This document shows, piece after piece, positions 54,719 through 64,000 of a stretch of 64,000 nt of DNA. Each line of letters starts with the position of its first letter. Within the stretch, counting starts at the first letter, position 1. Source of the stretch: Myxococcales bacterium. GTDB taxonomy: Bacteria; Myxococcota_A; Polyangia; Polyangiales; Polyangiaceae. Under the pieces are notes generated by a model. That model did no database searches and was not told where the DNA came from. It saw only the letters and a program-made list of their open reading frames with translations. The position numbers were made by a program, and so were the translations under genes. The stretch covers positions 1 through 64,000 of the forward strand of contig JADJCA010000024.1 of assembly GCA_016703425.1 (NCBI GenBank), in the 5' to 3' direction.

Positions 54719-56184
54719 GGCTCGCTGGCCCCGGCGCTGGACGCGGCGCCCCAGGAGGCAGGCCGCGCGAGCTCTTGGACGAGGCTCGCGACCTCCAACG
54801 CCGAGTCCCCGGGCGTCGCCGGCGCGAGCCAGGCCCGAACCGGGCCCGATGGGATGCAGCCACGAAGGACCTCTTCGGCGTCGCAGGCCGTGCGCACGTG
54901 AAAGTGGTCGTCGTGCTCGCCGCCGGGACTGGGCTGCACGAGCACGGAGAGCGCGCGGTACACGAGCTCGTCGGGCTCGCCGCGCGCGACGGCCCAGTCG
55001 AGCAACATCGCGCGAACGCGCCGGCTGGCGAAGACGAATTGCACCCGCGCCTCGTCGTCCGAGAGCAACGCGCGGAGCAAGAGCCATTGACGGGCCACGT
55101 CGAAGCGCAAGAAGCGCTTGCCGCGCTCGTCCCACGCGAGGCCGTCCTCGCGTACGTGCACGAAACCAGGGCTGGTGACGGGCGCGCCGTCGAGCGTCGT
55201 TAGGTAGAGCAGGATGTCCGCGTCGCGGCCGCTCCGATGAGAGAGGTGCGGCAAGAGAACACCGCCGGTCGGTGCCGAGAGATCGCCGAGGACGAGCACC
55301 GCGCCGGGCCGCGCGCGAGCCACGTGATCGGCGGCGCGCGTGAGGACGGTGGCGAACCGCGGGGTCGCGTAGCGGCGATCGTTCTTGCGCAGGAAGCGCA
55401 GATGAGCCGACTCCTCCACGCGTTCGCCTCCGACGAGGACGCCGCGGTGCGGAAGTCCGACGGACCCGGCGAGGCCGGGCCGAAGGGGCGTCGGCGCGTG
55501 ACTGCAGCCCGCTTGCAGCGACGCCAGCAGAAGCCCCGCTGACAAGCGCCGCCTCCGGCCGGAGCGAAGCGCGGCAGCGGCGAGAAGGACCGCCCCAAAG
55601 GTGAGGACTGGAGCCGTCGCGGGCGAGCGAGCCGTGCCTACCGACCCGAGGGCGCAGCCGCCGCCTGGCGCGAGCGGCAGCGGGGCCGTCGCGGTCGGTG
55701 CAGCGGCGTCGGTCGTCGTTTGCAGGGGCGCCGCGACGCAGTTGCCGATGTCGGCGCCCGACGCGTCGCAGACGGCCCCGTTGGGGCAGGGGACACCCGC
55801 GGCGCGGCAGCCGGGCGCGCACTCGCCGCCGCGGCAAACGCGCGCGCCCATGCCCTGACAGTCGACGTCGCTGGCGCAGCCGCAGCTTCCGCCGGAGAGG
55901 CAACGCGCGCCACTCTCGGCGCTGCGACATGCGGCGCTCCGCTCCGGTGAGCACTGGACGCAGCGCCCGTACGCGGCCCGCGCCATCGAGCGCTCGCAGA
56001 CGCGGCCGCCGCACGGGGCGTCGTCGACGCACTCGACGCACGAGCCGGCCAGTGGATCGCAGACGAGAAACGGTGCGCTCGTGCACTCGGCGTCCGCGGA
56101 GCACAGAGCGAGCGCCGGCGCCGCCCGGAGCGTTGCGGCAAGGACGGCGGCAAACGCGATGACAAGACTCCTCCGCGAACTCAT
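54715..56184 (-). CDS. Cys-rich protein fused to MepA-like endopeptidase, with internal MYXO-CTERM-like and lipobox motifs
   Basis: 489 residues. A signal peptide (about 1-27) is followed by a Cys-rich module (28-150), then GGGCALGSVGT (C177), a membrane helix (about 190-207) and RRRR (210-213), the layout of a MYXO-CTERM sorting tail. In the same frame a second lipoprotein-like signal follows immediately: TTG at 55545 with GGAGG upstream, LSAGLLLASLQAGC (lipobox C227), and then a MepA/LAS-type murein endopeptidase domain with HRSGRDADILLY (H316, D321, D323) and HDDHFHV (H424, H427, H429). Two proteins may be made from one frame or a fusion may exist. Both ends overlap neighbours by 4 nt. Confidence 0.82.
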   Translation of the reverse strand: MSSRRSLVIAFAAVLAATLRAAPALALCSADAECTSAPFLVCDPLAGSCVECVDDAPCGGRVCERSMARAAYGRCVQCSPERSAACRSAESGARCLSGGSCGCASDVDCQGMGARVCRGGECAPGCRAAGVPCPNGAVCDASGADIGNCVAAPLQTTTDAAAPTATAPLPLAPGGGCALGSVGTARSPATAPVLTFGAVLLAAAALRSGRRRRLSAGLLLASLQAGCSHAPTPLRPGLAGSVGLPHRGVLVGGERVEESAHLRFLRKNDRRYATPRFATVLTRAADHVARARPGAVLVLGDLSAPTGGVLLPHLSHRSGRDADILLYLTTLDGAPVTSPGFVHVREDGLAWDERGKRFLRFDVARQWLLLRALLSDDEARVQFVFASRRVRAMLLDWAVARGEPDELVYRALSVLVQPSPGGEHDDHFHVRTACDAEEVLRGCIPSGPVRAWLAPATPGDSALEVASLVQELARPASWGAASSAGASEP

Positions 56185-58805
56185 GGCTCCGGCTTCAAGA
56201 ACGAGACGATGCGGGCCTCGATGGTACGCGCCGCCTCCGGCGCTTGGTAAGACTCGGCGAGGGCGATCTTGCCGTCAGCTCGGGTCAGGTAGCCAAGGTC
56301 GAGGAACGCCTCAAGAGCATTTTCCACGAGCGGTCGGCTGATGGCTTCGCGGAGCTCAAGTTCGCCCTTGAGGAACATTTTGTCGCCGAGCGTGAGCGCG
56401 CGACGGCCAATCTCCTTTGTGCTCTGGCCACCCCGCTCGGCGAGCGCGACGGCGCGCGCGGCGAGGCGGTATCCCTCGAGGAAGGACTGAATCATGCGGC
56501 CGTAGAGCAAGAGCCGCGCTTGGCTATCGGCAGGGCCCGGCGCGATCAGGTTGCCTGCGACGGCGAGGTCACCGGCGCGAACCATCGAAGCGAGCGTGTC
56601 GTCAAAGATTTTGTCGAAGTTGGCGTCCGCGCGGAACTGAAACTCGTGCTTCAAGAGGCGCGAGAGGAATCGAACGCGCTCGCGCACGACGTCGACGGCG
56701 GTCGGCGGAGCCTCGCGGCCGACGGCGCCAAGGGCCCAGGTGATCAAGGCTTCGGAGACGAGGAAGTGCACGACGCCGTTCTTGGCGAGCTCAAGCGAGA
56801 GGCGGCCTTCGTCTTTGACGACGAAGATCGCCGCGGTGTTCTGCCGCGAGACGGCGACGTAGTCGCGCTCCTTGACCTTCTTGCCCGGGAGCCGCACGTC
56901 CACGTGCTTCGCGCGGACGTAGAGCTCGCAGGCTTCACGGATCGCCTCCTCGCGAATGTCGCCGTGCTTCGCCGGGTGCTCGAGGGTCGGAGAAAAACGG
57001 GCGCCGTGACCGTGCAGGAGTAGCGCGAGCCGCCGCGACGCCGCCGCGAGCTCGTCGTAGGACACGCCCCGCGACGGGTGCGTCAACATCGCGGCCGCGA
57101 CGAGGCTGCCGGGGGTCACCGCCGTGACGTCGTTGATCTCGTTCATCACGCGATAGGCGAGACGCGTCACGAGTGCGCGGCGCCGCGCCGGACTGAGGGA
57201 CGCCGCCTCCGCCGGTAGCGGCGTGCCCATCTCGCGGGCTACCTGGTCGAGCGTGAGAAGGTCGCCGAACTGAACGTTGATGCGGCCGTACCGTCCGATG
57301 AGGAGCGCCAGGCTCGAGAGGAGGCCGCGGACGTCCTCCTTGCGCTTCTCGCCGCCCGAGAGCTCGCGCACGAAGGCGTCCTCCTCGACCATGCGCTCGT
57401 AGCCGATGGAAATCGGTGCGAAGTACACCTTCCTCGACTCGGCTCCGAGCGCCGCTTCGACGACGATGTTGAGGAGGCCCAGCTTCGGCGAGAGGAGCTT
57501 GCCGGTGCGCGAGCGCCCGCCCTCGAGAAAGAACTCGATGGACCAGCCATCGAGGATGAGGCGCCGCATGTACGCGTCGACGACGGCGCCGTAGAGCCGA
57601 TCGCCCTTGAAGCTGCGCCTTATGAAGAAGGCGCCCCCGTTGCGAAGGATCGCGCCAACGGGGAAGAAGTTGAGGTTGTCCCCGGCGGCGATGAGGGGAA
57701 GCTGCACGTGATTCGTGTAAAGGACGTAGGAAAGGACCAGGTAGTCGATGTGCGACTTGTGACTGGGCAAGAGCACGACGACGGCGTCTTTTGCCGTCGC
57801 GCGGAGACGCTCGAGGCCGACCTTGTCGTATTCGATGTCCGTGAACATGCGCGCGAAGGTCTGGTCGAAGGCGGCGTCGAGGGCCGCGACCGTCGTCATG
57901 TCGAGGTCGGCCTCGAGCTCGCGCAAGATGTCCGTCGCGCGCGTCGCGACGACGCGCTGCTCCAGGGCCCCTTCGCCGGCCATGTCCTTCATGACCTTCT
58001 GAAGCTTGGGGCTGCGAAGGACCTCCTCGCGCACGCGCTCGCGGGACTTCTTGCCGGGCCCAAGGACCGACCGACGCTCCCGCTCGAGGCGCCGGAGCAG
58101 CACGTACACGAGTCGCCTCACGAGCACGTCGTCGCTCGGGGTCTCGGCGCCCTCCTGCGCGAGGAACGTCTCGAGATCGACGGGCTCTCCGGCGCGGAGC
58201 GCGACGTGGCGGTAGTTGGCGAGGAATTGCCCCATCGTGCGGAGACGGCCGGGCCACTCGCGGGAGCCGAGCAGAACGTCCTCGAGGCGGCGCTCGTCTT
58301 GGTCTGGGAACTTCGACCAAACAAAGACCTGCGGCACGAGCAGGATCGGGCGTCGGCTCTCGCGCTGGAGCGCGAAGAGCTCTCGCAGGAATGGGTCGCC
58401 TTCGCTCTTGCCGCGACGCTGGACGTCGAGGACGCCCGGCGGCCTCTTGAGGAAAAGGACTGCCGACGCGCCCTCGGCGACGGCGCGTCTCAGGTCCGCG
58501 ACGTTCTCTCCCATGTCTTTCGGAGCGAGCGCTTGCAGCCACCCGCGGCCCATGGGCTCGAGGAGCCAGAGGCCTAGATCGTTGGCGAAACGAACGCGCG
58601 GCAGCCGAAGCCGCTTGGTGAGGTGGTCGAGGGCAAAGAAGTCGACGAAGGAGACGCTCCGGAGGACGTAGATGACCGTGCCGTGCGCGTCGGCTTCGCG
58701 GACCTTGGCGGCCCACGCCTCGTCGACCTCGATGTGCGCGAAGAAGCGATCGTAGAGCCAACCGAGCAGCGGGTTGGGCTCGTAGGGGTCGAGGCGGCGC
58801 GTCAT
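56181..58805 (-). CDS. plsB: Glycerol-3-phosphate acyltransferase (PlsB family)
   Basis: 874 residues. Acylates glycerol 3-phosphate at position 1, the first step of phospholipid synthesis, at the inner membrane. The acyltransferase motifs are in order: HKSHIDYL (H349 to D354, HX4D), GAFFIRRSFKGD, FFLEGGRSRTGKLLSPK and YFAPISIGYERMVEE. Slightly longer than typical enterobacterial PlsB. First gene of a three-gene coupled unit: its stop overlaps the start of the MepA-like gene (ATGA). Start at ATG 58805. Confidence 0.93.
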   Translation of the reverse strand: MTRRLDPYEPNPLLGWLYDRFFAHIEVDEAWAAKVREADAHGTVIYVLRSVSFVDFFALDHLTKRLRLPRVRFANDLGLWLLEPMGRGWLQALAPKDMGENVADLRRAVAEGASAVLFLKRPPGVLDVQRRGKSEGDPFLRELFALQRESRRPILLVPQVFVWSKFPDQDERRLEDVLLGSREWPGRLRTMGQFLANYRHVALRAGEPVDLETFLAQEGAETPSDDVLVRRLVYVLLRRLERERRSVLGPGKKSRERVREEVLRSPKLQKVMKDMAGEGALEQRVVATRATDILRELEADLDMTTVAALDAAFDQTFARMFTDIEYDKVGLERLRATAKDAVVVLLPSHKSHIDYLVLSYVLYTNHVQLPLIAAGDNLNFFPVGAILRNGGAFFIRRSFKGDRLYGAVVDAYMRRLILDGWSIEFFLEGGRSRTGKLLSPKLGLLNIVVEAALGAESRKVYFAPISIGYERMVEEDAFVRELSGGEKRKEDVRGLLSSLALLIGRYGRINVQFGDLLTLDQVAREMGTPLPAEAASLSPARRRALVTRLAYRVMNEINDVTAVTPGSLVAAAMLTHPSRGVSYDELAAASRRLALLLHGHGARFSPTLEHPAKHGDIREEAIREACELYVRAKHVDVRLPGKKVKERDYVAVSRQNTAAIFVVKDEGRLSLELAKNGVVHFLVSEALITWALGAVGREAPPTAVDVVRERVRFLSRLLKHEFQFRADANFDKIFDDTLASMVRAGDLAVAGNLIAPGPADSQARLLLYGRMIQSFLEGYRLAARAVALAERGGQSTKEIGRRALTLGDKMFLKGELELREAISRPLVENALEAFLDLGYLTRADGKIALAESYQAPEAARTIEARIVSFLKPEP

Positions 58806-58859
58806 CGGCAGGTCGCGACGAAACAGTGCTGTTGCGCTAGCGTCGCGTGCGGGCCGACG

Positions 58860-59477
58860 TCATCCGCCGAAGGTGCGCTTCATGACCTCGATGATGCGCT
58901 TGGTGGTGTCGGGCTTGAGCCCGGTCTTTTGCCCGTGCGGCCAGACGAAACCGAAGGTCCGAACCTGGTTGCAGGAGAGCGAGACGAGGACGTCGGCGGG
59001 CGGCTGGCCGCGTTGGGCGACAGCGACACCAAACTCGGCGTACATGCAGCTCTCGCGTGGCATGTCGAAGTTGGACTCCTTGCCGAGGATGTCCATCATC
59101 TCGGCGTGAATGCTCGGGTCTGCCACGTTCACGTTGCCGAGGATGCGGAACTCGTGAAACCGAGCGACCTGCGCCTGAGCCGCGGGCGCCGCGGCCGTGC
59201 CTGGGATGAGGCCCGGCGGCAAAAGGCCAGGAGGCAACATCTGCGCGCCGGCTGTGATCCATTGTTGGATTTGGGGCGGGAGCGCGAAGCCCCCCACAGT
59301 GGCGCCCGGCGCGGCGGCGGCTTGTGCCGGCGGTTCGAAGTTCTGGAGCCGGAAGACGGTCATCGGCGCCGCGTCTTTCTTCAACGTATCGAAGGGTTGA
59401 GCCAGCGTTGCGGCGCAGCCGACGAGCGTCCCAGCGGCGACGGCGGTGAACGATACGAGTCCAAGGAGAAGCTTCAT
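58860..59477 (-). CDS. Lipoprotein, hypothetical
   Basis: 205 residues from ATG 59477 (GAGG upstream; an ATG two codons earlier is possible). Lipobox TLVGC (C21). A Gln/Ala/Pro-rich region (about 40-105) leads to a globular domain with RFHEFRILGNVNVADPSIH, MDILGKESNFDMPRESCMYAEFGVAV and SLSCNQVRTFGFVWPHGQKTG. Family not recognised. It lies 54 bp upstream of plsB on the same strand and could be its operon partner or separate. Confidence 0.75.
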   Translation of the reverse strand: MKLLLGLVSFTAVAAGTLVGCAATLAQPFDTLKKDAAPMTVFRLQNFEPPAQAAAAPGATVGGFALPPQIQQWITAGAQMLPPGLLPPGLIPGTAAAPAAQAQVARFHEFRILGNVNVADPSIHAEMMDILGKESNFDMPRESCMYAEFGVAVAQRGQPPADVLVSLSCNQVRTFGFVWPHGQKTGLKPDTTKRIIEVMKRTFGG

Positions 59478-59612
59478 TGGCATCCTCGGAGCGCGGGTGA
59501 TGTATGGCGCGCTCGCCCTATCAGGCCACGACCATAGCGCGATTTTCCCCCTCGCGTGAACCCCGATGGCGCCGGCGACCCCGATCCGATGCGTGCTAAA
59601 CTGCCCGGCGGG

Positions 59613-61448
<1,836 letters not shown>

Positions 61449-61512
61449 AGCGAGGCGCCCCGCCCGAAAATCCGCGCTCCGCCGGGAACGGCGGCGCGAG
61501 AAAGCCACCGCG

Positions 61513-61935
61513 ATGTTTCGTGTAAAAAAGATCGATCACGTAGCCGTCTGCGTCGCCGACATCGAGCAAGCGACAGAGCGCTGGAGGGCGGTGCTCGGTC
61601 TCGCGGTGCGCGAGCGCGAGGTCGTCGAGTCGCAGCGCACCGAGGCCGCCCTCTTGCCGATCGGCGAGTCGAACCTTGAGCTCATCAGCCCGCGCGGCAA
61701 CGAGGGGCTCGAGAAGTTCCTCGAGAAGCGGGGGCCCGGCCTTCACCACATCGCCGTCGAGGTCGAGGGGATCGAGGAGGCCCTCGCGACGCTCAAGGCG
61801 CTGGGCATCCCGCTCATCGACGAGACGCCTCGCCGTGGCGCACGCGGACACAAGGTCGCGTTCGTTCACCCGAAGGCCACCGGTGGCGTGCTCGTCGAGC
61901 TCGTGGAGCCGGAGCACGCAGGCCCGGGCGCCTAA
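61513..61935 (+). CDS. mce: Methylmalonyl-CoA epimerase
   Basis: 140 residues. Interconverts (R)- and (S)-methylmalonyl-CoA in propionate and odd-chain fatty-acid catabolism. Glyoxalase/VOC fold with two beta-alpha-beta units; likely metal ligands H9 (KIDHVAVCV), H79 (GLHHIAVEV) and E129 (VLVELVEPE). ATG at 61513, 64 bp after the kinase gene. No methylmalonyl-CoA mutase lies in the window. Other VOC-family enzymes are possible, but the VEVEG/ELVEP pattern and length favour epimerase. Confidence 0.88.
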   Translation: MFRVKKIDHVAVCVADIEQATERWRAVLGLAVREREVVESQRTEAALLPIGESNLELISPRGNEGLEKFLEKRGPGLHHIAVEVEGIEEALATLKALGIPLIDETPRRGARGHKVAFVHPKATGGVLVELVEPEHAGPGA

Positions 61936-62056
61936 CCGCCGACGATGCGCGTCCAGCCAACCAAGCTGGGCGCCGCTTTGGTCTAGCGAATTTTCGTGTC
62001 GTTTCGATGGACTGGGTGGTGTACGTTCTAGCCGCGACAACCCCAAGGAGCTCGTG

Positions 62057-63076
62057 ATGCTCAAGCTTCGGAACTGGCTCATGACAGGCGCTGCCTTGTG
62101 CGCGCTCTCGTTCGTCTCAGCAGAATCCTTCGCGCAAGCGAAGCCCAAGCCCGCGCCCGCAAAGCCGGCGCCGAAGGGCGCGGCCAAGCCCGACGCCGAT
62201 CCGCAGAAGCCGAATTTGGCCGAGGCGAAGGCCCGGTACGGAGCCGGCGAGGCGAAGTACAAGGCCGGCGACTTTGCCGGTGCGCTGGTCGAGTTCCAGG
62301 CCGCGGACGGCATCAAGGCGACGCCTCAGGCGGCGCGCTACTTGGGTCTCTGCCAAGACAAGCTCGGCAAGCTGCCCGAGGCGGTTTCAGCCTACGAGCG
62401 CTTCTTGGCCGATGTGCCCGCGAAGCTTCAGCCGGAAGTCGACGGCATCAAGAAGCGCGTCGAGGAGATCAAGGCAACGCCGGGCAAGGTGCGCATCGAG
62501 ACCGTGCCCGCGGGCGCTGCGTTCTCCGTCGACGGCAAGCCGGCTCAATCTGCCGCCGAGATCGAGCTCTCGCCGGGCAAGCACGCGCTGACGTTTCGAG
62601 CCGAGGGCCGTGAGGCCGCGGAGCGCACCGTCGACGTGACCTTTGCGTCAAAGCAAGACCTCAAGGTCGAGCTCAAGGAGCTGCCGCCGCCGCCGCCCGT
62701 GGCGAAGGTCGAGACGCCGCCGCCGGCCCCCGCGACGCCGGCACCGCCGCCGCCGGAGCCGCGTAGCCTCGTCCCGGCGTTCATCACCGGCGGCCTTGCC
62801 GTCGCCGCGGCGGGTGTTGGTACGGCCTTCGGGGTCTTGGCCCTCGGCGACAAGAGCGACTTCGACAAGACGCCGTCGGCGGAGAAGGCTGACGACGGCG
62901 AGAACCACGCGCTCATCGCGGACATGGCATTCGGTGTCGCCATCACCATGGGCGTGACCAGCGCCGTGTTGTTCCTCACGCGTGACGAACCGGCCGCGAC
63001 GAAGGCGGCTCGCAACAAGTCCCGCGTGATGCCGGCCGCCACGCGCGGCGGCGGCGGCGCTCTCATCCGCTTCTAA
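62057..63076 (+). CDS. Exported TPR-PEGA protein with a membrane anchor
   Basis: 339 residues. Signal peptide (about 1-27; LMTGAALCALSFVSAESFAQ), Lys/Ala/Pro linker, TPR-like repeats (about 50-130; ARYGAGEAKYKAGDFAGALVEFQ and GKLPEAVSAYERFLADV), a PEGA domain (about 148-215; GKVRIETVPAGAAFSVDGKP), a Pro-rich spacer, and two hydrophobic helices near 245-310. PEGA domains are common in myxobacterial envelope proteins. AAGGAG precedes the ATG at 62057. Probably co-transcribed with the small lipoprotein that follows. Confidence 0.85.
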   Translation: MLKLRNWLMTGAALCALSFVSAESFAQAKPKPAPAKPAPKGAAKPDADPQKPNLAEAKARYGAGEAKYKAGDFAGALVEFQAADGIKATPQAARYLGLCQDKLGKLPEAVSAYERFLADVPAKLQPEVDGIKKRVEEIKATPGKVRIETVPAGAAFSVDGKPAQSAAEIELSPGKHALTFRAEGREAAERTVDVTFASKQDLKVELKELPPPPPVAKVETPPPAPATPAPPPPEPRSLVPAFITGGLAVAAAGVGTAFGVLALGDKSDFDKTPSAEKADDGENHALIADMAFGVAITMGVTSAVLFLTRDEPAATKAARNKSRVMPAATRGGGGALIRF

Positions 63077-63094
63077 GGCACAGAGGAGTACGTG

Positions 63095-63463
63095 ATGCGT
63101 CTTCGCCCCCAGATCGTCGTGAGCCTCGCGCTCGTCACCGTGGCCGCGGGCTGCGAGCTCCTCGTGGACTTCGACCGAAGCAAGGTCGATGGCGGCAGCT
63201 TCGACGCTTCCGTCGCCGACGTCGCGGTGACCGATCAGACCAGTCCCCCCGTGGACTCCTCGGCCGGCGGCGACGCGCAGGCGGATGTCGCCGTCGTGGA
63301 CGGCGGCACCGATGCGGCCGTCACCGCCGACGCCGACGCCAGCGTTCCCCCCGCCGATAGCGGAGTGGATGCGCACGACGCTGCCACCGGAAGCGACGCG
63401 TCCGACGCGGCCGTCGTTGACGACGCGGCTGCCGACGCACCTGACGACGCACCGACCGACTGA
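63095..63463 (+). CDS. Small Asp/Ala-rich lipoprotein
   Basis: 122 residues. Lipobox VAAGC (C20). Nearly all of the mature chain is a low-complexity Asp/Ala/Val repeat (VDGGSFDASVADVAV, ADADASVPPADSGVDAHDAATGSDAS), so it is probably unfolded, acidic and surface exposed. GAGGAG six bases before the ATG at 63095; a GTG one codon earlier is possible. It starts 18 bp after the TPR-PEGA gene, so they share an operon. The strong terminator at 63512 ends this unit. Confidence 0.75.
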   Translation: MRLRPQIVVSLALVTVAAGCELLVDFDRSKVDGGSFDASVADVAVTDQTSPPVDSSAGGDAQADVAVVDGGTDAAVTADADASVPPADSGVDAHDAATGSDASDAAVVDDAAADAPDDAPTD

Positions 63464-63511
63464 GTCGGTCGCTAGCGACGAGCCCTCGCCGGGGCGAACC
63501 AAAAAGAAAGA

Positions 63512-63547
63512 AAGGGAGCCGACCCGAAGGTCGACTCCCTTTGTTCT
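63512..63547. terminator. Bidirectional Rho-independent terminator
   Basis: A 13-bp stem with one mismatch (AAGGGAGCCGACC / GGTCGACTCCCTT, loop CGAA) has A's upstream and TTTGTTCT downstream, so it can work for the plus gene ending at 63463 and the minus gene ending at 63573. Confidence 0.8.
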
Positions 63548-63572
63548 GTGAGCCGCCCAAGCGCGGCCCGAC

Positions 63573-63917
63573 TCACTCCGGGTTGAACGCCTTGGTCGCG
63601 GCTGCGTCTTCGGCGCAAGCGACCGCGTTGTCGGCGGCGACCTTGCAGTGCTTCACGTGGGTCTCCCCGCGGGAGCAGCCGAGGACGGCGCGGCAGCTGC
63701 CTTCCCAGTAGGTGACGTAGTAGTGGCTGGCAATGCCGCCGCTGGCTGCGGCCGGGGCGGCCGCTCCTTCGGCGGGAGCCGCCGCTGCGGGCGCGCCACC
63801 GGCCGGCGGCGCGATCCAAGCAGTGGCGCTTAGGGAGCGCACGGTGGTGCTGCAGCCGAAAGAGCCGAGGGCGAAGAGGGCGACTGCAAACGTCGTGAGG
63901 TTGGACGTGTTCATCAT
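63573..63917 (-). CDS. Small lipoprotein, hypothetical
   Basis: 114 residues. Lipobox GSFGC (C22), an Ala/Gly/Pro linker (about 35-58) and a small C-terminal domain: HYYVTYWEGSCRAVLGCSRGETHVKHCKVAADNAVACAED, with several cysteines. Similar 'YYVTYWEGSC' lipoproteins occur in this group but have no known role. GGAGC precedes the ATG at 63917 (63914 is an alternative). It starts 10 bp after the stop of the partial gene at the right edge. Confidence 0.75.
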   Translation of the reverse strand: MMNTSNLTTFAVALFALGSFGCSTTVRSLSATAWIAPPAGGAPAAAAPAEGAAAPAAASGGIASHYYVTYWEGSCRAVLGCSRGETHVKHCKVAADNAVACAEDAAATKAFNPE

Positions 63918-63927
63918 CTAGCTCCGC

Positions 63928-64000
63928 TCAGATCGAGTTCGGCACAACGTTCTCGAGGATGACGGAGTCTTTGCACGCCGTCGTCGAGTTGTTCGCGTCT
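63928..64000 (-). CDS. C-terminal fragment of an unidentified protein (partial)
   Basis: The last 23 codons and stop (TGA at 63928-63930) of a minus-strand gene running off the window. It reads ...DANNSTTACKDS then VILENVVPNSI. Only 10 bp separate this stop from the next lipoprotein start, as expected for an operon. Too short to identify. Confidence 0.5.
   Translation of the reverse strand, partial: DANNSTTACKDSVILENVVPNSI

Overview
The window reads as chromosomal DNA from a high-GC, Gram-negative bacterium of the Myxococcota, most likely an order-Polyangiales relative. This is an inference from content. Coding regions are very GC-rich. Many genes encode lipoproteins whose lipobox is followed by Asp/Ala-rich linkers ('DAG', 'DAS'). 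There is a Ser/Thr kinase with HRDVSPQN, TPR/PEGA proteins, a MYXO-CTERM-like module, GTG and TTG starts, and dense same-strand gene runs joined by 4-nt stop/start overlaps. I see no rRNA, tRNA, CRISPR array, insertion sequence or prophage.

Layout. 1-3 kb: 3' part of gatB overlapping a REC-PAS-histidine kinase. 3-9.3 kb: a lysine-rich hypothetical, homoserine kinase, then a minus-strand run of peroxiredoxin, hypothetical membrane protein, M48 peptidase and dynamin-like GTPase. 9.4-17.2 kb: thiL, lipoproteins, an Lcp-like DUF2236 oxygenase, a broken DUF4331 gene, and a TPR/HupE pair. 17.4-21.7 kb: B12-dependent ribonucleotide reductase with a long upstream region that contains a large stem-loop and a lower-GC stretch with several DnaA-box-like 9-mers. 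21.7-26.2 kb: OPT transporter, pcm, a lipoprotein and a frameshifted barrel-like gene. 26.3-38.7 kb: a minus-strand surface-protein block (beta-helix lipoprotein, Cys-rich FGE-like lipoprotein, LRR/BRCT-like protein, di-haem propeller, LVIVD lipoprotein) plus hemW. 39-46 kb: rsgA, a Rel/SpoT homologue, trmFO, a PPi-type phosphofructokinase and lipoproteins. 46-52.3 kb: an alpha/beta-hydrolase lipoprotein and a fadN-thiolase beta-oxidation operon, with a divergent AraC regulator. 53.8-58.8 kb: a tightly coupled plsB, MepA-like, adenine-methyltransferase operon. 59-64 kb: Ser/Thr kinase, methylmalonyl-CoA epimerase, a TPR-PEGA protein and small lipoproteins.

The most notable signal is the Rel/SpoT homologue. 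Its hydrolase, TGS, zinc-finger/RIS and ACT regions are present, but the first part of the synthetase domain is missing in frame, which predicts a hydrolase-only enzyme. Other points worth checking are the DUF4331 deletion/frameshift, a one-base frameshift at a G run, the possible origin-like region upstream of nrdJ, and a MYXO-CTERM/lipobox double-anchor fusion. No defence island or mobile element is evident. Because three genes show deletions or frameshifts within 64 kb, assembly error must be excluded before reading biology into them.
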